Part shown: positions 57,032 through 64,000 of the stretch, piece after piece | Numbering within the stretch: the stretch's first letter is position 1 | Layout of the letters: each line of letters starts with the position of its first letter | DNA from: Nepenthes gracilis | Lineage: Eukaryota; Streptophyta; Magnoliopsida; Caryophyllales; Nepenthaceae | DNA length: 64,000 nucleotides | Direction of reading: 5' to 3' | Assembly (NCBI GenBank): GCA_033239525.1 | Contig: BSYO01000010.1 | Coordinates: 9,761,379 to 9,825,378 of the forward strand | Made by a program: the position numbers and the translations under genes | The notes under the pieces: generated by a model | Told to the model about the DNA's origin: nothing | The model's input: the letters and a program-made list of their open reading frames with translations, nothing else | The model's database searches: none

Positions 57032-59531
57032 TGTGACGGATCAGGTTATTCTCCTTAAATAACCTCCGTCAAGGATAAAATAAACTAGAATTCCTAATTA
57101 AAATTATTATCTTGTGTAGAAAGTTAGGCAGAGTTCTGTTTGTAAATCGAGCATTTGCCAAAATACAAACACCCACAATTCAACCCTGCACAACAATCTA
57201 TAAGCATCCACAAAACTACAAGTCTTATTGTTCAGCACACTACACAGGATCTAATCGCCGCATCAATCGAGACGGCGCCGACATCATAACTCCAGTATAA
57301 TACCGAGGGGAAGAATGCCAACTAGAAACCTCGATCATAACCACAATGAGAAGGACCTGCGGAAGCATAAAAACCACAAAATACAGTGGAACTAATTCAT
57401 CATTCATCCATGCTAAATATCATATATCATCACCATACATGTTTTACAAAGTTTACAAAATATGGCCAAAATTCCTGTTCCATACACAAAATCAGCTAAG
57501 TCCTAGTCCGAGCCCTGTGTGCAATATCAGCTATCTATCGCACCTCTATGATCTACTCTCTCTCGTCGGACATCAGTGTGTTCTCATCTGAAAGATATAT
57601 AGCAAGGGTGAGCGTACAGCCCAACAAATAAAATCATACACCGCTAACTATAGCAATATATAGGAAAGAAAATAACTGGGTAGGGGAAATCATATAACTT
57701 GGATAAGGAAAACATGCAAGGAGAGGGAGCATCGGGAATCAGTTAGTTCATATGTTTGTTATGGTTACATTCATTCACTTTCTTTACTTTCATCAATCTT
57801 TGTGGACCCGGCTAGTAGGTCGTACTAACCAATAATGTGAGTGGACGAGGAAAGGAATGTGTCTGCCACACATTCTAAGGCCGGCTATATTTTAGGTCAG
57901 CAGCACTCGACCATCGGCTACATTTTAGGTCTCAGCAGACTCGGCCATCTCAATTGCCCCATATCCCTAGGGGACCAAGGCAATCCTCGTTCTTTCACAA
58001 TAGTATCCTAAAGCGTACCTTGTATATCACCCGCCCTCAGGAGCGGCCGGAGTATTCCTTGAGTTCCCACCGTGATGTACATGGTAAGCTAGAGGGTACT
58101 ACCCTTATGATCTGTGATCCTAGTTTCAAGATTAGTCTTAATCCTTGAAGGGTAATCCACCATTGCCATAAACATTCTCAAACCGGGAAACCATATTCCC
58201 ATCACTTGTCTCCAATCGGGAGACCAAATCCATCACTTTACATTTCGTGGATTCCTTTCCATTTACTTGTCCGGTTCCTTTCTTTCATTTGGAGTTTAGA
58301 TCTTTCAACCAATAAGTTCAACTCTTAAGAGAGTTTGATTATACTTATCTCCGTGGGTCAAACACCTCCTTAGAAGCCTCCAGACACATCCCCTTGCTCT
58401 CGGTGCACAATTACACATTTTAGAGTTTACAATTTAACATAACATTTAGTCATGAGTTCCATCACAATTGAAGAAAGCTAACGCATGTACACTTACCTTC
58501 CCATTTTAGATGAACATTGTTAGGCTACTTTTAGAGGGCTTGGAGGCCGCGAACAGGTCAAAATTTTGCGGAATCGATCGTCCGGTCAACAAATACTTTT
58601 GGGATGCGGGGATTCCTATTCTAGAGTCATTTCATCATTTTATGAAGCTAAAAACATACAATTTCCCCCTTAGGTCTTGGGTGAATAGTGTCAGCGCCAA
58701 TTTAGAGGGCCCGGATGCCCGAACGGGTAGAGACATGCGAAATCGATCGCGCGGGACGTATATCCACATTTGGGACGTGGGGATTCACATTTTGGGGTCA
58801 ATTTAACGAAACGAGGTGCAAAAACAAAAACCCCAATTTCCCGTAGGTTAGGGTTTGACGGTACTCCACCGGTCGGATCGGTGAGTAAATTGGGCAATAA
58901 ATTACATAATTTTTGGTCTCAAGTCACGGGTATCATATTTCCATGGTTTGGGTGGGTATTGAGATGAAAATACCCTACAATAACCGAAAAATATCAAAAG
59001 AGGAAAGTTAGTGAGTATGAGAACAGTTGCCTTGATGGGTGCTATCACTTTTATAACTGGCTCCCGAGCGAATTCAGACTCTACGGCTCGATCTCCACCT
59101 TTCTCTCTCTAAAACTGGCATTATTTCTCTCTCCTCCTCTCTAAAAACCCTCTAAAATTGAGAAAAGTGAAAGAAACGGGAAGCAGGTCGTGTTTTTATA
59201 CCAGTCGGGGTGCTCGAGCGCCGAGCGGGGAGCTACTAGATTTTACCGCATGAGCTTCACTCGAATGCTCAACGGGCAAGGGAGCTACTGGATTTTACCG
59301 CTCGAGCTCCGCTCGTGCGCTCAACGGGCATGGCCTGCTACTTGCGCCACTGCTTTTTGCGCTCGAGCCTGCGCTCGAGAGCACAGCAGGCGCGGTCTGC
59401 TAGCAGCATTTTATCAATTCACAACTCAATTTTCCTTCCGATACGCATACTATACATTCAATAGGTCTAGTATTAATTATTATCACGTTGATTTTCTCGT
59501 ATTTATTATATTTTTAGACCGAAACCTTACA
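57032..59531 (-). repeat. 3' LTR of K (2500 bp)
   Basis: The plus strand reads TGTGACGGATCAGG...GAAACCTTACA. The minus-strand start is TGTAAGGTTTCGG. TATA box TATAAAAA (minus, 59193-59200), telo-box (minus, 58848-58856), two 51-bp U3 units (59226-59330) and two minisatellite units (57885-57950). It forms an inverted repeat with the solo LTR 37 bp away. Confidence 0.93.
59193..59200 (-). promoter_or_regulatory. TATA box in K LTR
   Basis: The minus strand reads TATAAAAA, preceded by GCTCGAGCACCCCGAC. This is intact, as in the A 3' LTR. Confidence 0.7.
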
Positions 59532-59545
59532 ACTTTCCCCCACTT
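59532..59545 (-). promoter_or_regulatory. Polypurine tract of K
   Basis: The minus strand reads AAGTGGGGGAAAGT, directly before the LTR start. Confidence 0.88.
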
Positions 59546-59591
59546 ATAGAAATTTCGTCCCGAAATTTAACGAATTCAAAACTTGAATAAG

Positions 59592-60312
59592 CTACATACC
59601 TTGGAATAGATGGGGATACTTTTCCCGGATTCCATCCTCTCTTTCCCATGTCGCCTCCTCACCAAAGTGGTTCCTCCATAAAACTTTCGCGAGAGGAATC
59701 GTCTTAGAGCGCAAAATTTGGTCCTTCCGATCTAAGATTTCCACCGGTTCCTCTACATAAGCTAAATCTTCATCGGTAGCCAAAGGACTATAATCAATCA
59801 CATGAGATGGATCATACACGTACTTAACATGGATACATGGAAGACGTTGTGCACCTCGGCCAAACTCAGTGGCAAAGCTAGACGTATGCCATCTTGCCAA
59901 CTCGCTCAAGAACCTCAAATGGCCTAATGAAACGCGCCTTTAGCTTCCCTTTTACGCCAAATCTAGAAATCCCCTTCCACGGCCGAGACCTAAGGAAGAC
60001 GAAATCTCCAACCTCAAATCTGAGCTCGGATCTCCTTTGATCAGCATAATTAATTTGTCGGCTCTGGGCGACTTTTAACTTTTCCACAACCATTCCTATC
60101 TTTTCTGATGTCTCTCGAATAACATCCAGGCCCAAGAACCGCCTATCCCTAGTCTCCTCCCAATGAATGGGAGATTGACACTTCCTACCATAACGTGCCT
60201 CAAAAGGAGCCATTTCGATACTCGCTTGGAAACTGTTGTTATAAGCGAACTCGGCCAGCGCTAGAAAATCATCCCAATTCCCATGGAACTCCAATACCGA
60301 AGCCTGAAGCAT
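59592..60312 (-). pseudogene. K integrase C-terminal part and chromodomain
   Basis: Two overlapping frames (60312-59878 and 59918-59592) are joined by a frameshift near 59890. The first holds EFAYNNSFQASIEMAPFEA, IHWEETRDRRFLG and FGVKGKLKARFIRPFEVL, the tail of the integrase core and the barrel domain. The second ends with an intact-looking chromodomain: DLAYVEEPVEILDRK, LAKVLWRNH and EEATWERED, about 59 residues (59771-59592). The chromodomain would bind histone tails and steer insertion (family knowledge). Confidence 0.9.
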
Positions 60313-60660
60313 ATCCTCTAGTATCTAGATCATCCGCTTTCAATTGGCCATCCGTCTGAGGATGATACGCCGTACTAAACTTCAGGTTCATCCCTAACTC
60401 CCTGACGCAAGCTCTCCCAAAATTTAGAGACAAACCGTGGATCGCGATCGGACACAATCGATGCTGGCACGCCTTGTAGTCTCACGATATTGTTGATGTA
60501 CAACTGTGCCAGATGATCGCAGGAGTATGTAGTCTGAATGGCTATAAAATGAGCAGATTTTGTCAACCGGTCAATAATGACCCAGATCATATCATGATTC
60601 TTCAGAGTTCTAGGCAATCCTGATATGAAGTCCATCGAGATGTCCTCCCACTTCCAGCTC
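60313..60660 (-). pseudogene. K integrase catalytic core
   Basis: DDE core: first Asp in MDFISGLPRTL (codon 60630-60632), then VIIDRLTKSAHFIA and SDRDPRF with the second Asp. A frameshift near 60400 breaks the protein. Where A's relatives have the catalytic Glu in DGQSE, K reads DGQLK: the codon at 60338-60340 is AAA (Lys), and an extra base shifts the frame just after. The core is therefore inactive. Confidence 0.88.
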
Positions 60661-61190
60661 GGAATGCGTAGGGGCTGTAATAATCTAGAATGCTTTCTCC
60701 TCTCAGCCTTGAGCTACTGACAGACGAGACATCGATTAACAAAAGCCACAATCTCTCTCCACATGTTTCTCCACCAGAATATTTTCCTCAAATCTTGATA
60801 CATCTTGTTTGTATTGGGCTGAATCGTGTACCGAGTCCTGTATGCCTCTTTCATTATTTCTTCTTTCAGTTCCTTAACATTTGGTACACCTAGCCACTCT
60901 CAAAATCTCAAAACTCCATTAGCATGCACATTAAAATCAATTTGAGAGTCTCTACTGAGGTCCCCTACAACATCCATTAGAAATGGGTCACTCACTAGGC
61001 CTTCCTTGATCCTCTTAAGGATCTTGGGCTGTACCTGTTGAAAGGATAACAACATATGGTTACCCTTAGCTTAGCGCTGGATATGGCAAGACTTCAAATA
61101 GTCTAGCAACTCCATCTGCTTAATCTGCATGGTCGCCACCAAACAGGTTCGGTGACATAAGGCATCCGTGACCACATTCGCTTTCCTCGG
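60661..61190 (-). pseudogene. K integrase zinc domain and RNase H-integrase linker
   Basis: Minus strand: MKEAYRTRYTIQPNTNKMYQ, then LRKIFWWRNMWREIVAFV and NRCLVCQ. The His pair of the zinc domain is weakened (IQPNTN where A has IHHGIN), the Cys pair is present, and a stop follows CQ (about 60718). The linker contains [15 protein letters not shown] and further stops, including one in the ...HIQR.AKGN segment near 61072. Confidence 0.8.
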
Positions 61191-61682
61191 TCAATACTGG
61201 ATCTCACAATCGTAGTCCTTTAGAAACTCAATCCATCGTTGCTGCCTTATATTTAGCTCGTTCTGCAAGAACAAATACTTGAGGCTCTTGTGGTCAGAGT
61301 ACACTAGGAATTTCTCGCCATAAAGATAGTGTCTCCAGATTTTCAAAGCAAAAACCATCGCGGCCAACTCTAAGTTACGGGTTGGATAGTTTTTCTCATG
61401 AGTTTTCAACTGTCGAGACCCAAAAGCCACTACTTTTCCCCCTTGCATAAGAACACATCCGAGTCCCACTTTAGACGCATCGCAATAAACTTTGAATCCA
61501 CCAGAATTATCAGGAAGAGTTAGAATCGGGGCAGTTGTCGACCGATCCTTCAGCTCTTGGAAGCTTTTGTCACACTCCTCGGTACTGGCGAAACTTACCT
61601 CCTTCTTGGTCAGACGAGTGAGGGGCAAGGCTATCCGAGAAAAATTCTCCACAAAACGACTATAATATCTAGCCATCCCCAA
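61191..61682 (-). pseudogene. K RNase H and connection domain
   Basis: One open frame of 163 codons: [19 protein letters not shown] (connection), [20 protein letters not shown] (first catalytic Asp), [13 protein letters not shown] (Glu), [14 protein letters not shown] (second Asp), then [21 protein letters not shown]. All three acidic residues are in place, so this domain looks intact on its own, but the surrounding polyprotein is broken on both sides. Confidence 0.9.
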
Positions 61683-62049
61683 AAAGCTTCAAACTTCAGA
61701 CACGATCGTCGGCCGACTCCAATTAACCACCACTTTAATTTTCTATGGGTCCACTGAGATGCCTCCATGAGAAATTACATGGCCTAAGAATACCACCCTG
61801 TCAACCCAAAACTCACACTTCTTCAACTTTGTGAACAACTGATGTTCCCGAAGTGTCTACAGCACAATTCTCAGGTGCCCTTCATGCTTGGCACGATCCC
61901 TGGAGTAAATTAGAATGTCATCAATGAAAACCACAACAAGCTTATCCAAGAATGGCTGGAAGACTTGGTTCATCAGGTCCATAAACACAGCTGGAGCATT
62001 AGTCAATCCGAAGCTGATGAATATCCTCCTGAAATTCGAAGTAAATTAG
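61683..62049 (-). pseudogene. K reverse transcriptase, palm and thumb (frameshifted)
   Basis: After the open frame ending at 62050, RT goes on in another frame: [18 protein letters not shown], then the catalytic [10 protein letters not shown] (FIDD at 61917-61928) and [16 protein letters not shown]. Near 62020-62060 the usual FLVMPFG block is disturbed (the plus strand reads GAAGCTGATGAATATCCTCC), with a repeat of nearby words suggesting a local scramble. Stops lie near 61857 and 61742. Confidence 0.87.
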
Positions 62050-63186
62050 TCAATCCCTGAAAGCCGTCTTCGCAATATCCTCCTGCTTAATACGAAGCTG
62101 ATGATATCCCGACTGAAGGTCGATCTTAGAATACACTAAGGATCCCTGCAACTGGTCAAAGAGGTCATTGATCCGCGGTAGAGGATACTTGTTCTTGATT
62201 GTAATTTTATTCCACTCACGGTAATCTGTACATAACCTCAAGGCCCCATCCTTCTTTTTGACGAATAGGACCGGAGTGCCCCACGGTGATACACTAGGTC
62301 TAATGAAACCCGTATCAAGCAAGTCATGCAGCTGCTGTTTCAACTCCTTTAACTCAACAGGAGCCATGCGGTAGGGGGCTTTCGATATGGGTGCCAATCC
62401 GGGCACGAGATCAATTCCAAATTCAACCTCACGATGTGGTGGCAGGGCAAACAACTTATCGGGAAACACGTCCTCGAATTCACACACCACCGGAATGTCC
62501 TTTACAGACAAATCCCAACTTTTCACCACACTAACATAAGCCAAAAAGGCCTCACACCCACTATTCAATAAATGGCAAACCTGTAGAGCCGAAATAAAAC
62601 TAGATGGCTCCACTCTCCAAACACCATGAATATAGAAGGGTTCGAAATCCAAAATAGCAAAGTCCACCCTTTTGTGGAAATAATCAATAATGGCATGATA
62701 CTTAGATAGCCAATTCATACCCAAAATAACATCAAAATCATGCATATCTAGAAGAATCAAATCAACGGCCAAAAGAAGTCCCTTCACCTCCACAATATAC
62801 CCTGGGTAGGACACATCAATCACAATGGAGGACCCCGTGGGTGTGGATACAACCAAAGAAAAATTAAGGGTCACGGGAGAGGGTGTAATACAACAAGCCA
62901 GGCGAGGGAAAATAAAGGAGTGTATGGACCTAGAGTTAAAAAGTACTGAGCAAGAAATACCACAAACTGGAAGTATACCTTCCACCACCTCATCTGATGC
63001 TCTTGCCTCGCTAGCAGACACTGCAAAAACTTTACCCTGCACTGCTAGCTTCGGAGCTCTCAACCTCGATGCCCGAGGGGACTCCCTGGCCCTATGTCCC
63101 ACTTGGCCACAAGTGAAGAAAGCACCTGTTAACCTAGGATACGGTCTACCCTCATGCATTCTTCCACAATGTTGGCATGAACCCAC
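62050..63186 (-). CDS. K open frame: gag zinc knuckle, protease, RT fingers (378 codons)
   Basis: The longest frame in the window. Residues 4-36 hold the gag zinc-knuckle area ([10 protein letters not shown], then [14 protein letters not shown]): the first Cys of the classical knuckle is Phe and the last is Ser. Residues 60-180 are the protease, but its active-site block reads [13 protein letters not shown] (residue 84 Asn in place of the catalytic Asp), so it is inactive. From about residue 235 RT begins: [77 protein letters not shown]. Family members make this as part of one Gag-Pol frame. It stops at 62050 by frameshift. Confidence 0.88.
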   Translation of the reverse strand: MGSCQHCGRMHEGRPYPRLTGAFFTCGQVGHRARESPRASRLRAPKLAVQGKVFAVSASEARASDEVVEGILPVCGISCSVLFNSRSIHSFIFPRLACCITPSPVTLNFSLVVSTPTGSSIVIDVSYPGYIVEVKGLLLAVDLILLDMHDFDVILGMNWLSKYHAIIDYFHKRVDFAILDFEPFYIHGVWRVEPSSFISALQVCHLLNSGCEAFLAYVSVVKSWDLSVKDIPVVCEFEDVFPDKLFALPPHREVEFGIDLVPGLAPISKAPYRMAPVELKELKQQLHDLLDTGFIRPSVSPWGTPVLFVKKKDGALRLCTDYREWNKITIKNKYPLPRINDLFDQLQGSLVYSKIDLQSGYHQLRIKQEDIAKTAFRD

Positions 63187-64000
63187 CGAGGCTTGAGAAG
63201 ATGATGAAATTTGGCCACTCCTCTGACCAATCTATCCAGAAACCAGCTGCCTCGACTTTTTGTACGGTCTCCTTGAACTAGTCTCGATGCTGGCGCTTCT
63301 CTCGCTTTTACTAGCCAACCTATTTTTGAAAAATTCTTCCTTTGCATGTTCTTGCTCATAAATCAAGGCCCGATCCAGCACATCAGCATAGGTGCCCAAT
63401 TTAAGGGTCGCCAACTGATTGCGAATGTCATCCCGCAAGCCCATTAAGAACTTCCTTGTCCTCCTTTCTTCATCTTCGACCATATAGGGAGCAAACCATG
63501 ACAACTCTGAAAACTTGGCATCGTACTCCGCCACCATCCGGTTCCCTTGCCTTAGCTTGAGAAATTCCTCCTCTTTCTAAACATGGAGGCTAGATGGAAA
63601 GTACTTCTCTAGAAATGCATCTTCAAACATCTTCAAGGTAATCTCAGCCTCCGGTACCCCAAATGCTTTTTCCCTTATCAGCTACCAATGGTGAGCCTCA
63701 CCCTCAACCGGTAAGACGTGGAACAGCACCCGATCCTCTGTGGGCATCAGATCACGACAAATATCATCTTAAGGCTCTCCAACCACGAATCTGCCTTAAG
63801 TGGGTCAAGCTCTCTCGTAAACGCTAGCACTCACTCCTGAACAAAGCGATCATAAGCAGATGGCTCCGGATTAGCAGGAGCCTGAACAGGAGCTGAAACG
63901 GAAACAGGGGCCAGATGTCATTACTCCGGATTCTCAATGATGTTCGTGAGACACCCTAACAAATTCAAATACTCAGCCTCTCGATCTCGGGGTGGCTCAT
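63187..64000 (-). pseudogene. K gag, 5' part missing and frame broken
   Basis: Minus strand from the window edge: EPPRDR.AEYLNLLG, then NPEPSAYDRFVQE and DPLKADSWLESL as in A, with stops after IIENPE, after RFVQE and in the following 300 bp. The frame 63537-63232 carries AEYDAKFSELSWFAPYMVEDE and RKFLMGLRDDIRNQLATLK, the retrotransposon gag core, better preserved than in A. It ends with a TAG (63232-63234) a short way before the zinc-knuckle frame. Confidence 0.87.

Larger units (their letters stand above)
57032..64000 (-). mobile_element. Element K: Tekay-type chromovirus, minus strand, cut by window end
   Basis: Close relative of A. In minus-strand order gag, protease, RT, RNase H, integrase, chromodomain, polypurine tract and 3' LTR are seen. 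The gag start, primer site and 5' LTR lie beyond base 64000 (the frame at the edge aligns about 15-20 codons into A's gag). It has the longest open frame in the window and is the least decayed element, though still dead. Confidence 0.92.

Overview
This window is plant nuclear DNA made almost entirely of long terminal repeat (LTR) retrotransposons of the Ty3/gypsy superfamily, nested inside one another. I see no host gene, tRNA, rRNA or CRISPR array. The plant assignment rests on a Tat-type element (second RNase H, antisense ORF, satellite-like array before the 3' LTR), on Tekay-type chromoviruses (C-terminal chromodomain, 2-2.5 kb LTRs, initiator-Met-like primer site) and on generally AT-rich, decayed sequence. 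The species cannot be told. It looks like repeat-rich heterochromatin of a large plant genome.

Layout. 1-4468: an LTR ('E') entered by the left edge and split by a solo LTR ('F', 876-3671, target-site duplication GTAAC). 4469-16032: an old minus-strand gypsy LTR ('G') split by a 10.8 kb minus-strand element ('D', 4648-15448) with two LTRs and a coding-poor interior, itself holding a solo LTR of its own family (9433-11899, TSD TTATT). 16033-20401: an E-like LTR ('H') and degenerate minus-strand gypsy sequence ('J'). 20402-46291: a Tat-type element ('B', TSD GGTAG) with gag, protease, RT, RNase H, a second RNase H, integrase, an antisense gene and a 64-bp tandem array. Its 5' LTR is split by a coding-poor minus-strand element ('I', about 20514-26906) and its 3' LTR by a Tekay-type element ('A', 36504-45780, TSD TTAAT). 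46297-47133 is the far end of H, abutting a decayed Tekay pol ('C') with its 3' LTR (49858-51809). 51822-57031: an E-like LTR ('L') split by a D-family solo LTR (52374-53903) and an A-family solo LTR (54587-56994, TSD ATATT). 57032-64000: a minus-strand A-family element ('K') whose 5' LTR lies beyond the window.

All coding regions are pseudogenes: each gag-pol carries stops, frameshifts or lost catalytic residues, many explained by C-to-T change at probably methylated cytosines. K is least damaged (one 378-codon frame from the gag zinc knuckle into RT). No undescribed defence or metabolic system was found. The most notable observations are (1) a 1.7 kb stretch (25217-26906) that reads as two different sequences interleaved token by token, most likely an assembly consensus artefact; (2) a 2.4 kb inverted repeat with a 37-bp spacer made by two opposing LTRs; (3) the antisense gene and 64-bp array in element B; and (4) variable short tandem arrays inside the LTRs, including different copy numbers in the two LTRs of one element.
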